Under the pieces are notes generated by a model. That model was not told the DNA's origin. It saw only the letters and a program-made list of their open reading frames with translations, and did not search any database. From assembly GCF_910584465.1 (NCBI RefSeq), contig NZ_CAJUBK010000016.1, positions 1-43,577 of the forward strand: a stretch of 43,577 bases of DNA, read 5' to 3'. This document shows positions 1 to 7,053 of the stretch, piece after piece (positions within the stretch are counted from its first letter, which is position 1; the number at the start of each line of letters is the position of its first letter). The translations under genes and the position numbers were made by a program. The stretch is from an uncultured Oscillibacter sp. Its GTDB lineage: Bacteria > Bacillota > Clostridia > Oscillospirales > Oscillospiraceae.

Positions 1-31
1 CGTGCCACCGGATCTCTACGATGTCTTTCAT
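1..31 (-). CDS. Start of an unidentified gene, cut by the window edge
   Basis: Only the first ten codons are visible (MKDIVEIRWH). An AAAGGAG ribosome site lies 8 bases before the ATG, and the gene begins 22 bases after the ridA stop on the same strand. It is therefore very probably the fourth gene of the ilvA-symporter-ridA operon. The fragment is too short to assign a family. Confidence 0.6.
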   Translation of the reverse strand, partial: MKDIVEIRWH

Positions 32-53
32 TCTCTCTTCTCCTTTCCTGTGC

Positions 54-431
54 TCAGCGGCAGACGGCCACGATCTCGATCTCACACAGGACCTGCTTGG
101 GCAGCTCCCGCACCGCCACGCAGGAACGGGCGGGCTTGCCGGTGAAATACTTGCCGTAAACGCCGTTGAACGCAGCGAAGTCTGCCATATCCGCCAGGAA
201 GCAGGTGGTCTTGACCACGTCCTCGAAGCCCAGGCCGTTGGCCTCCAGGATCGCCTGGATGTTCTGGCACGCCCGATCGGCCTGCTCTTCGATGGTGGTC
301 CCGACCACCGCGCCGGTCTCCGGGGACAGGGGCACCTGGCCGGAGGCGAACAGGAACCCATTGGCCTTCATGGCCTGGGAATAGGGACCGATGGCGGAAG
401 GAGCGGCAGAGGTGCTGGTGATCTCGATCAT
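54..431 (-). CDS. ridA: RidA family 2-iminobutanoate/2-iminopropanoate deaminase
   Basis: A 125-residue protein of the usual RidA length. RidA trimers in the cytoplasm hydrolyse the reactive enamine/imine products released by PLP-dependent dehydratases such as IlvA. The N-terminal GPYSQA and ASGQVPL stretches, the substrate-carboxylate Arg (R102 in ARSCVAV) and the C-terminal CEIEIVAV with Glu117 are the family signatures, so the active site looks intact. It lies 46 bases after the symporter and two genes after ilvA. This matches its known job of clearing 2-iminobutanoate or 2-iminopropanoate made by threonine/serine ammonia-lyase. Confidence 0.96.
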   Translation of the reverse strand: MIEITSTSAAPSAIGPYSQAMKANGFLFASGQVPLSPETGAVVGTTIEEQADRACQNIQAILEANGLGFEDVVKTTCFLADMADFAAFNGVYGKYFTGKPARSCVAVRELPKQVLCEIEIVAVCR

Positions 432-477
432 AGCGATCTTCCTTTCTATACTGTGATTTTCAAAGGCCGGCGTCCGG

Positions 478-1665
478 TCATTTATCGCTGCCGCCGTCGA
501 TGGCGTCCATCAGGACGGCGATGGCGCCGTCGCCGGTGACGTTGCAGGCGGTGCCGAAGGAATCCTGCGCGATGTACAGGGCGATCATCAGGGTCAGCAT
601 GGCCTCATTGAAGCCCAGCATAGACTCCAGGATGCCCAGAGCGGCCATGACAGCGCCGCCGGGGACGCCGGGGGCGGCGACCATGGTCACGCCCAGCATC
701 ATGATGAAGGGGAACATCTGCGCGATGTTGACGTCCCAGCCGTTGAGCATCATGATGGCGATGGCGCAGCTGGTCAGGGTGATGGTGGAGCCGGAGAGGT
801 GGATCGTGGCGCACAGGGGGCACACGAACTCGGCCATCTTCTTGCTGACGCCGTTCTTCTTGGTGCAGTCCACGGTGACCGGGATCGTGGCGGCGGAGGA
901 CTGGGTGCCGATGGCGGTCATGTAGGCGGGGATCATGTTGCGGACCATGCCGATGGGGTTCTTCTTGGAGAAGGTGCCGGCGACGGTGTACTGGAAGAGG
1001 ATGATGATGATGTGCATCACGATGATGATCACGAAGACCTTGGCGAACACGCTCATGATCTCCACCACGGTGCCGGCGTAGGTCATGTTGGCGAAGATGC
1101 CGTAGATGTGGAAGGGCAGCAGGGGGATGAGGATGTTGGCCACCAGCTTCTCCACGATCTCCTGGAAGCCGAAGAAGATGTCCTTCAGGGGCTTATTGCG
1201 GGTAACGGCGATGCCCAGGCCCAGGATGAAGGAGATCAGCAGGGCGGTCATGACGCCCATGAGGGGCGGCATCTCCACGGTGAACAGGCCGGGGAGCATG
1301 GTGTCCTCCGCGTTCTGGGCGTTGTCCATCACGATGGAGCCCACCTTCAGGAAGCTGGGGAACAGCACCCGGTCCACGCAGAAGGCGAAGGTGCCCGCGA
1401 TCAGGGTGGAGATATAGGCGATGCCGGCGGTGAGGCCCAGGGTCTTGCCCGCGCCCTCGCCCAGGTCGGCGATGCCGGGGGCCACGAAGCCGATGATGAT
1501 CAGGGGGATGCAGAAGTTCAGGAAGTTGCCGAAGATGCTGTTGAACGTCGCGCCGATCCGGACGATGATCGGCTGGTCCATCATCTGGGAGACGGCGCCG
1601 ACGAGGATACCGAGTACGATCGCGATGACGATCCTGGGCAGCAGGCCTAACTTTTTCTTATTCAT
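478..1665 (-). CDS. Dicarboxylate/amino acid:cation symporter (DAACS family)
   Basis: A 395-residue integral membrane protein with many hydrophobic segments, in the DAACS (GltP/SstT-like) family. It uses a Na+ or H+ gradient to import acidic or small neutral amino acids or dicarboxylates. Visible family features are the N-terminal FLNFCIPLIIIGFVAPGIAD block, the serine-rich IGTQSSAATIPVTVDC re-entrant hairpin HP1 near residue 255, and HP2 around LSGSTITL. An AAAGGAG site precedes the ATG. The position between ilvA and ridA suggests that it imports the substrate of this pathway, threonine or serine. That specificity is inference; glutamate, aspartate or dicarboxylates remain possible. Confidence 0.9.
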   Translation of the reverse strand: MNKKKLGLLPRIVIAIVLGILVGAVSQMMDQPIIVRIGATFNSIFGNFLNFCIPLIIIGFVAPGIADLGEGAGKTLGLTAGIAYISTLIAGTFAFCVDRVLFPSFLKVGSIVMDNAQNAEDTMLPGLFTVEMPPLMGVMTALLISFILGLGIAVTRNKPLKDIFFGFQEIVEKLVANILIPLLPFHIYGIFANMTYAGTVVEIMSVFAKVFVIIIVMHIIIILFQYTVAGTFSKKNPIGMVRNMIPAYMTAIGTQSSAATIPVTVDCTKKNGVSKKMAEFVCPLCATIHLSGSTITLTSCAIAIMMLNGWDVNIAQMFPFIMMLGVTMVAAPGVPGGAVMAALGILESMLGFNEAMLTLMIALYIAQDSFGTACNVTGDGAIAVLMDAIDGGSDK

Positions 1666-1781
1666 GACGCTTTACTCTCCTTTCCAAGGGAGAGCCTCTC
1701 CTTTTTCAATATTTTCCATTCGATGCGCGCATGGGGTCAGCGGGCTCGTTGCTGAGGATGCGGTGTCTTTCCCGGTCTTTC

Positions 1782-2957
1782 TCAATTGATGAACGTATAG
1801 CCTTTGGTGCGCAGCGCCTGTTTGATCTGGCGCACATGTTCCATGTTCCTGGTCTCCAGGGACATGGAGACGATGCAGGTGCCGACGTCGGAATACTCGT
1901 TGTCCCGGACATGGTTGACGCTGACGATATTGGCCCCGGATTCCGAGACGACCTGGAGGAGCTGGATCAATGTGCCGGGCTTGTCGGCGACCTTGGCGGA
2001 GATCTCCGCCAGACGGCCGGACTTGGACAGGCCCTTGCTGATGATGCGGGACAGCGTAGTCACGTCCACGTTGCCGCCGGAGACGACGCAGACGGTCTTC
2101 CTCTCGGAGACGTCCACCTTGCCGAACATGCAGGCGGCGACCGTCGTGGCGCCCGCGCCCTCGGACACGGTCTTCTGGCCCTCCATCAGGGCCAGGATGG
2201 CGGCGCAGATCTCGTCCTCCGAAACGGTGACGATCTCATCCACATAGTTCTGGCAGATCTCGAAGGTCAGATCGCCGGGGGTGAGGACATGGATGCCGTC
2301 GGCGATGGTGTCGCCGTCCTTGACCGTGACGACCTCCCCGGCCTTCCGGGACTCGTACATGGACGCCACCGCGGCGGCCTGTACGCCGACGACGCGGCAG
2401 GAGGGCTTCAGGCTCTTGATGGCGAAGGCGATGCCGCTGATGAGGCCGCCGCCGCCGATGGGGACCACCACCTGCTCCACATCCGGGAGCTGGTCCAGGA
2501 TCTCCAGGCCGATCGTGCCCTGGCCGGCGATCACGTAGGGGTCGTTGAACGGGTGGGCGAAGGTATAGCCCTCCTCCTCGGCCAGGCGGTTGGCCTCCCG
2601 GGCGGCGTCGTCATACACGCCGGGGACCAGGACCACGTCCGCGCCGTAGCCCTTGGTGGCCTCCACCTTGCTGATGGGCGCGCCGGCGGGCATGCAGATG
2701 GTCGACTTGATGCCCAGCCGCGTGGCGGAAAGGGCGACGCCCTGGGCGTGGTTCCCGGCGGAGCAGGCGATCACGCCTTTCGCCGCCTCCTCGGCAGAGA
2801 GGGAACGGATCTTGTTGTAAGCGCCCCGGAGCTTGAACGATCCGGTGAGCTGAAGGTTTTCCGCTTTGATGTACAGGTTCTCCCCGATCTTGGGGGCGGA
2901 TTCCAGCGGGGTCCGCCGAGAGATGCCGTGCAGAGCGTTCTGCGCATCCCAGATCAT
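1782..2957 (-). CDS. ilvA: Threonine ammonia-lyase, catabolic type with ACT domain
   Basis: A PLP-dependent fold-type II enzyme that deaminates threonine to 2-oxobutanoate and ammonia, and usually also serine. The Schiff-base lysine is K42 in GSFKLRGAYNKI, and the phosphate/pyridine loop SGGNVD lies near residue 293. Residues from about 320 on (ISAKVADKPGTLIQLLQVV) form one C-terminal ACT domain, typical of the shorter catabolic/allosteric clostridial enzymes rather than the two-ACT biosynthetic form. The first gene of the operon with the symporter and ridA. The annotated ATG lies 21 bases from a perfect AAGGAGGG site. The preceding in-frame codons read LTLQ, as many homologues begin, so translation may start at a CTG at 2969 (see separate entry). 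Confidence 0.93.
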   Translation of the reverse strand: MIWDAQNALHGISRRTPLESAPKIGENLYIKAENLQLTGSFKLRGAYNKIRSLSAEEAAKGVIACSAGNHAQGVALSATRLGIKSTICMPAGAPISKVEATKGYGADVVLVPGVYDDAAREANRLAEEEGYTFAHPFNDPYVIAGQGTIGLEILDQLPDVEQVVVPIGGGGLISGIAFAIKSLKPSCRVVGVQAAAVASMYESRKAGEVVTVKDGDTIADGIHVLTPGDLTFEICQNYVDEIVTVSEDEICAAILALMEGQKTVSEGAGATTVAACMFGKVDVSERKTVCVVSGGNVDVTTLSRIISKGLSKSGRLAEISAKVADKPGTLIQLLQVVSESGANIVSVNHVRDNEYSDVGTCIVSMSLETRNMEHVRQIKQALRTKGYTFIN

Positions 2958-2987
2958 TTGCAGAGTCAGCGTAAAGATCCCTCCTTC
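2958..2987 (-). promoter_or_regulatory. Ribosome site favouring a non-ATG ilvA start
   Basis: GAAGGAGGG spans 2987-2979 on the minus strand. The first in-frame ATG is 21 bases away, too far for normal initiation. In the same frame a CTG at 2969-2967 is 9 bases away and would add the residues LTLQ, matching the usual start of this family. Either the start is CTG or initiation is inefficient by design. Confidence 0.5.
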
Positions 2988-3054
2988 GGTCAGTTTTCAT
3001 TCGGTGTGGCAGCCCCGGGCACGATGCCCGGGCCCGATGCGGGACGGGCGTGAT

Positions 3055-3100
3055 ATTGCAACAATAGGGATATGGGCCGCAGGGAGCGCTTTGTTGCAAT
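3055..3100. promoter_or_regulatory. Perfect 10-bp inverted repeat in the ilvA leader
   Basis: ATTGCAACAA at 3055-3064 and TTGTTGCAAT at 3091-3100 are exact reverse complements separated by 26 bases. They lie between the promoter and the ilvA start. This could be a regulator site or an RNA stem in the leader; nothing in the window identifies a binding protein. Confidence 0.45.
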
Positions 3101-3120
3101 CGCCGACATGTCTCTTGAGC

Positions 3121-3140
3121 ATACACAATTTATTTTGTAT
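3121..3140. promoter_or_regulatory. Imperfect palindrome just downstream of the ilvA promoter
   Basis: ATACACAA at 3121-3128 pairs with TTTTGTAT at 3133-3140 with one mismatch, in an AT-rich patch 20 bases below the -10 box. This placement suits a repressor operator overlapping early transcribed sequence. Confidence 0.4.
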
Positions 3141-3160
3141 GTGTCCTCCTTTCAAAAACA

Positions 3161-3189
3161 AGTATAAAGGATGGACGGTCGGAAAACAA
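3161..3189 (-). promoter_or_regulatory. Sigma-A type promoter for the ilvA operon
   Basis: On the minus strand, -35 TTGTTT (3189-3184), a 17-base spacer and -10 TATACT (3166-3161). Transcription would start near 3154, giving a leader of about 200 bases before ilvA. The long leader contains the two symmetrical elements annotated separately. Confidence 0.75.
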
Positions 3190-3463
3190 TGCACAAATCT
3201 TCCAAATGCCTATGGAGAAAAAATAACAATATGACGGGATGTCTCCGGCGGGGAGACGCACATCCGCCCATGGAGTGCATCCGGCCCGGCCGCCGCTCAC
3301 GGAGGCGCCCGGCCGCCCTGACAGGAGGCCCGGGGACCGGAGCGTCCCCGCCCCGGTCCCCGGGGGGACACCCCCCGGGAAAGGCCCCCCGCCGTCCCGC
3401 GCTCCCCTACCGAAGGCCCCGGCAGATCCGTGAAAACGGGCCCTCGAACTTCGGCCGCCCCCC
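3190..3463. other. GC-rich intergenic stretch between divergent genes
   Basis: No convincing gene. It is very GC-rich and contains a 9-bp-stem hairpin at 3359-3379 with an ACA loop and no T-run on either side. The open frames across it look like chance GC-rich frames. Confidence 0.5.
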
Positions 3464-3492
3464 TTGCCTTCGGCCCGCGGATGGGGTAACAT
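3464..3492 (+). promoter_or_regulatory. Probable promoter of the glycerate kinase gene
   Basis: TTGCCT (3464-3469), a 17-base spacer and TAACAT (3487-3492), 46 bases before the chosen start codon. The -10 is imperfect. Confidence 0.5.
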
Positions 3493-3538
3493 ACAGGCAG
3501 AGCGGACGAGCGTCATGATAGGGAGAGGAGCGTCGGAT

Positions 3539-4777
3539 ATGGACTTGAGGATGCGGAGGGACGCGGACCGGATCGTCTCCGCCAGTCTGCGGGCGGTGCT
3601 GCCGGACGAGGCGGTGCGGCGGGCCCTGGAGGCGTTCCGCCCCGCAGGGGGCCGGACGCTGCTGGTGGCCGCGGGGAAGGCCGCGTGGCAGATGGCCGCG
3701 GCGGCGGCGGATGCCCTGGGGCACGTGGACGGCGGCGTGGTGGTGACGAAATACGGCCACGTGAAGGGCCCCATCCCCGGCGTGCGCTGCTATGAGGCCG
3801 GGCACCCGCTGCCCGACGGGAACGGCGCCTCCGCCACCGCGGAGGCGCTGGCGCTGACGGAGGGGCTGACGGCGGAGGACACCGTGCTGTTCCTGCTCTC
3901 CGGCGGCGGGAGCGCGCTCTTCGAGCGCCCCCTCATCCCCGTGGAGGAGCTGCGGGACATCACGCAGCAGATGCTGGCCTCCGGCGCGGACATCGTGGAG
4001 ATGAACACCATCCGCAAGCGCCTCAGCGGGGTGAAGGGCGGGCGGTTCGCCCTGGCCTGCGCCCCGGCGCGGGTGTTCAGCATCGTGCTCAGCGACATCC
4101 TGGGGGACCCGCTGGACATGATCGCCAGCGGCCCCGCCTGCCCGGACAGCTCCACCTGCGCCCAGGCCCTGGCCGCCGCGGACAAATACGGCCTGCGGCT
4201 GTCCGCGCAGGCCCGCGCCCTGCTGGCGCGGGAGACGCCCAAGGCGCTGTCCAACGTCACCACCCGCATCACCGGCAGCGTCCGGGAGCTCTGCGCCGCC
4301 GCCGCGCGGCAGTGCCGGGAGCTGGGCTACGAGCCGCTGCTGCTGACGGACCGGCTCTGCTGCGAGGCCCGGGAGGCCGGGAGCTTCCTGGCCAGCGTCC
4401 TGCGGACCCACGCCGGGGACGGCAGGCGCCTGGCCTTCATCGCCGGAGGCGAGACGATCGTGCATCTGACCGGCGGGGGCAGGGGCGGACGGAACCAGGA
4501 GCTGGCCCTGGCGGCGGCCCCCGGCATCGCCGGGATCCCCGGCGCGGCGGTCTTCTCGGTGGGCAGCGACGGCACGGACGGCCCCACCGACGCCGCCGGC
4601 GGCTATGTGGACGGGGACACCCTGGCGGAGCTGGAGGCCCACGGACTGGATGTGTCCGCCGTCCTGCGGGAGAACGACGCCTATCCCGCGCTGGAGCGGA
4701 CCGGCGGGCTCATCATGACCGGGGCCACCGGCACCAACGTCAACGACGTGGCGGCGGCCCTGCTGGCCCCGGAGTGA
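3539..4777 (+). CDS. Glycerate 2-kinase, MOFRL family
   Basis: A 412-residue protein of the GckA/TtuD type, which phosphorylates D-glycerate at C2 with ATP to give 2-phosphoglycerate. The N-terminal kinase domain has GGRTLLVAAGKAAWQMA, VTKYGHVKG and the phosphate-binding FLLSGGGSALFERP. The C-terminal MOFRL domain shows GGETIVHLTGGGRGGRNQEL and SVGSDGTDGPTDAAGG. The start at 3539 is preferred because GAGAGGAG precedes it by 8 bases and MDLRMRRDADRIV matches family N-termini; an upstream in-frame ATG at 3464 overlaps the -35 box. Monocistronic, followed by a hairpin array. GC and codon use match the neighbours. Confidence 0.94.
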   Translation: MDLRMRRDADRIVSASLRAVLPDEAVRRALEAFRPAGGRTLLVAAGKAAWQMAAAAADALGHVDGGVVVTKYGHVKGPIPGVRCYEAGHPLPDGNGASATAEALALTEGLTAEDTVLFLLSGGGSALFERPLIPVEELRDITQQMLASGADIVEMNTIRKRLSGVKGGRFALACAPARVFSIVLSDILGDPLDMIASGPACPDSSTCAQALAAADKYGLRLSAQARALLARETPKALSNVTTRITGSVRELCAAAARQCRELGYEPLLLTDRLCCEAREAGSFLASVLRTHAGDGRRLAFIAGGETIVHLTGGGRGGRNQELALAAAPGIAGIPGAAVFSVGSDGTDGPTDAAGGYVDGDTLAELEAHGLDVSAVLRENDAYPALERTGGLIMTGATGTNVNDVAAALLAPE

Positions 4778-4784
4778 ACAGGAC

Positions 4785-4810
4785 GGCGGCGGAGCCTACG
4801 CTCCGCCGCC
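4785..4810. repeat. 26-bp palindrome, left copy
   Basis: An 11-bp perfect stem (GGCGGCGGAGC) with a CTAC loop. An identical 26-bp copy lies at 5053-5078 in the same orientation, and the two bracket the hairpin array. Confidence 0.85.
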
Positions 4811-4879
4811 CAGCCTGTCGAAAAGGCTTTTCGACAGGCTGGGCAAGTTTTCAGGACTTTCAAAAAGTCCTGAAAACTT
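4809..4879. repeat. Two adjacent hairpins with 16-bp stems and 3-base loops
   Basis: The first, 4809-4843, has arms starting CCCAGCCTGTCG and the loop GGC. The second, 4845-4879, has arms starting AAGTTTTCAGGA and the loop CAA. Both are 35 bases long with perfect 16-bp stems. Neither is followed by a T-run on the plus strand, so they are not textbook terminators, though either could block transcription from the kinase gene. Confidence 0.8.
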
Positions 4880-4891
4880 ATGATCTGAACG

Positions 4892-5000
4892 GTGCAGGAG
4901 ACCCTTCCTGGGTCTCCCGCACACACTCTCCCTTCCCGTTGGATCGGTCCTCTCTTTTTTGACAAGATGAACGAAAGGGACCCCTATCGGGTCCCTTTCG
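4892..5000. repeat. Two further hairpins, each followed by a shared 14-base motif
   Basis: Hairpin 4892-4922 has 13-bp arms with one mismatch and the loop TTCCT. Hairpin 4972-5000 has perfect 12-bp arms and the loop CTATC. Each is followed within a few bases by CTCTCCCTTCCCGT (4926-4939 and 5006-5019) and then a pyrimidine tract ending in a T-run (near 4955-4960 and 5037-5042). The module therefore appears twice, like tandem terminators or a duplicated element. Confidence 0.75.
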
Positions 5001-5052
5001 TGACTCTCTCCCTTCCCGTCGGGGAAGTCTCCTCTGCTTTTTCGGCCACTCG

Positions 5053-5078
5053 GGCGGCGGAGCCTACGCTCCGCCGCC
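5053..5078. repeat. 26-bp palindrome, right copy
   Basis: Identical to 4785-4810, including the CTAC loop. It ends 5 bases before the stop codon of the convergent C39-like gene, so it may also serve that gene as a 3' stem. Confidence 0.85.
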
Positions 5079-5083
5079 GTTCG

Positions 5084-5686
5084 TCAGGGCCGCTGAGGGC
5101 CCCTGGCATCGATCAGCCAATAACAGCGGACCTGCCGCCGGAAGGCCGCGGGGTCGCCGTTCGTCCGCCGCTCCTCCTGGCTGGCCGGGTCCAAGATCCG
5201 CACCTTGTCGTTCCAGGCCCAGACCAGCACGAAGTGTCCTCTCTTGGTCCAGATCCCCGGCCCCATCAGGGCGATGGCGTAATATCCCTGCCCCAGGCGC
5301 TCCCGGACCTGCTCATGGACCGGATGCTCCGGCTGGTCCAAGATCCGCCCGCCCAGCAGCTGCCGGCACTCGATGCCGAACGCCGCCATCTGGGGCTGGA
5401 AATAGCTGTAGTAAGTGCCCTGCCCCAACGCCTTATAACCGTTGGCCATGCTCCAGGCGCAGGTGGTCACCGGCGTGACGGATCCGTCCTTCAGCGTGGC
5501 GATCGCCATGGCGGCGCAGGTGGGCCCGCACCCGGCGCTGCCGATGGTGGACGTCTCCTTCTTCACCCGATAGGGCTTGTCCCGCCACCTCGGGTCGCTT
5601 TGGCAGTAATAGACCGGTTTTTTGTTCCCGGCGCCCTCTCCCGTCCGGCTGCCGCCGGCCGCCGTGAGGGCCTCTGTTCGTTCCAT
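5084..5686 (-). CDS. C39-like cysteine peptidase family protein
   Basis: A 200-residue protein resembling Peptidase_C39_2 (papain-like fold). The candidate nucleophile is Cys53 in SAGCGPTCAA, and the candidate base is His151 in KRGHFVLVWAW, with Asp166 in RILDP as a likely third residue. This is the classic order for bacterial C39-like domains. No signal peptide or membrane segment is visible, so it is probably cytoplasmic, and it lacks the ABC transporter fused to bacteriocin-maturation C39 enzymes. The start is set by AAGGAGGAAGGAC before ATG 5686; the open frame continues upstream but overlaps the next gene. Last gene of the RhiA-like operon. Its substrate is unknown; a product of the same operon is an obvious candidate. 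Confidence 0.82.
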   Translation of the reverse strand: MERTEALTAAGGSRTGEGAGNKKPVYYCQSDPRWRDKPYRVKKETSTIGSAGCGPTCAAMAIATLKDGSVTPVTTCAWSMANGYKALGQGTYYSYFQPQMAAFGIECRQLLGGRILDQPEHPVHEQVRERLGQGYYAIALMGPGIWTKRGHFVLVWAWNDKVRILDPASQEERRTNGDPAAFRRQVRCYWLIDARGPQRP

Positions 5687-5700
5687 GTCCTTCCTCCTTC

Positions 5701-5931
5701 TCAATCTCGTCCATCCTGCGGGGCAGGTCCCTCCCGGACGGGGAGCTCCGCCGGGGAGCCGCAGAGGTAGCACGCGGCGTCCCGCCACTCCTCCGGCGGA
5801 TACGCCTCCGGGCGCAGGGCCCGGAGGGCCTGTACGACCCTGCCGCGGTTCCCGGCCAGATGCAGGTCCGAGAGGAACGCGCATCCGGTCAAGCGGACCA
5901 GCGCGTCCAGCAGCGTCTCCTCGGACGCCAT
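5701..5931 (-). CDS. Small hypothetical protein of the RhiA-like cluster
   Basis: A 76-residue protein of unrecognised family, probably soluble. It begins MASEETLLDALVRLTGCAFLSDLH and has two Cys late in the chain (YLCGSP and the earlier GCAF). It fits exactly between the DUF6765-like gene, whose stop is 10 bases before its start, and the C39-like gene, 14 bases after its stop, with no competing frame that looks better. The tight packing supports it as real and co-translated. Function cannot be assigned from sequence. Confidence 0.65.
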   Translation of the reverse strand: MASEETLLDALVRLTGCAFLSDLHLAGNRGRVVQALRALRPEAYPPEEWRDAACYLCGSPAELPVREGPAPQDGRD

Positions 5932-5940
5932 CCCGAGACC

Positions 5941-7053
5941 CTACCGGCCGCCGGCCAGCCCGCCGATATAGTCCCGCAGGGGCTGGCACTCGTCCCACAC
6001 CAGGGTCAGATGCTCCTTTGCCGCTTTGAGGAACTTCTCCCGCTGCTCTCCCCGCTCCTTGGGCCCTCCGAAGGGCTCATACGGCTGCACCGCCCAAAGC
6101 CCGGGCCCTCCCGCCTCCTGCTCCGCACGCTCCGTATAGTCGTACCAGGCCGAGGCCAGGTCCTCGTCGCTCGCGGAACGGAGGAACACGCCGAGCATCT
6201 CCCGGGTCTCCTCCCACTGCGGCCCCCTCTGGTCGATGAGGGCGCTCCGGTCCATCCGGACGTCGAAGGGAGCGGCCTCGCCGCCGCCGAGGATATACCG
6301 CATCGCGTCCGTCATCTGGAGATAGGCGCAGTAGAACTCCAGCGGATTGTAGCGGGTGATCCAGGGGTCTCCCTCCCCGTGCCATTGGGCCTTGTAATGC
6401 AGGGTCTCGCAGGGCAGGTCCAGGCAGGTCCCGATCCGCCCGTGCCCCAGGTACCCGAAGGAGCTCCTGGTGGGCGCGGGGCTGTAGTCCCCGGGCCTGT
6501 ACCGGACGTCGTCCAGGATGTCCTCCGGCGCGGCGTCCTTCCCCGGGACGATGTGCTTGACCTGGCAGACCTCGTTGAGGTCGTAGGAGGCGATCCCGGC
6601 GAAGCCCTGATGGGCGAAGGTGTCCGCCAGCACGTGCATGGCGATCCCGATTCGCAGGAGGGCCTTCTCCCGGTCCTGCCCGCCGTCATAGGACTGCTTC
6701 GCCCCCTGGACGACCGCGCCGGCCAGCTTGCTCTCCGGCCCGCAGATCAGCATCTTCTCGGGCGTGAGGGGGCCCTGTCCGCCCCGCATCTCCCCCCGGA
6801 AGGACGCATAGTCCCCGGGGAGGAAGTGGAACACCGGCCAGATGAGGGCCTGCGTCCTGCGCTGCGCCCCGCTGCGGTCGAAGACGTCCAGCATGTCCTC
6901 GAAGACGATCGTGGAGGCGGACTGCACCGTGACCCCATCGCACTCGTCCACATACCGGGCGGCCCGGGCGATGAGCCGGGCGTCGCCGGCGGAGGCCCCG
7001 GCCCGCCGGGCCGCGGAATAGGTGACATAATAGTGGAAATTCAGATCCATCAC
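5941..7053 (-). CDS. DUF6765-like protein, copy with intact His-rich motif
   Basis: A 370-residue cytoplasmic protein that I recognise as resembling DUF6765. It opens with FHYYVTYSAARRAG, has PVFHFLPGDY near residue 93 and the motif GIAMHVLADTFAHQGFAG near residues 142-159. The His/Asp spacing in that motif recalls metal-binding helices of zinc-dependent phospholipase C-like folds, but no activity is established for the family and catalysis here is conjecture. Its start overlaps the end of the upstream paralogue by 4 bases (ATGA), so the pair is translationally coupled and probably made in equal amounts. No signal peptide is visible. Confidence 0.75.
   Translation of the reverse strand: MMDLNFHYYVTYSAARRAGASAGDARLIARAARYVDECDGVTVQSASTIVFEDMLDVFDRSGAQRRTQALIWPVFHFLPGDYASFRGEMRGGQGPLTPEKMLICGPESKLAGAVVQGAKQSYDGGQDREKALLRIGIAMHVLADTFAHQGFAGIASYDLNEVCQVKHIVPGKDAAPEDILDDVRYRPGDYSPAPTRSSFGYLGHGRIGTCLDLPCETLHYKAQWHGEGDPWITRYNPLEFYCAYLQMTDAMRYILGGGEAAPFDVRMDRSALIDQRGPQWEETREMLGVFLRSASDEDLASAWYDYTERAEQEAGGPGLWAVQPYEPFGGPKERGEQREKFLKAAKEHLTLVWDECQPLRDYIGGLAGGR

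Noticed and set aside
799..1650. His/Asp/Gly-rich plus-strand open frame
   Set aside because: Shadow of the symporter gene; the residue bias comes from reading GC-rich transmembrane codons in the opposite frame.
2997..3194. Possible leader peptide before ilvA (LKRHVGDCNKALPAAH)
   Set aside because: No properly spaced ribosome site for any start, and no run of Thr, Ile or other regulatory codons expected of an attenuator peptide.
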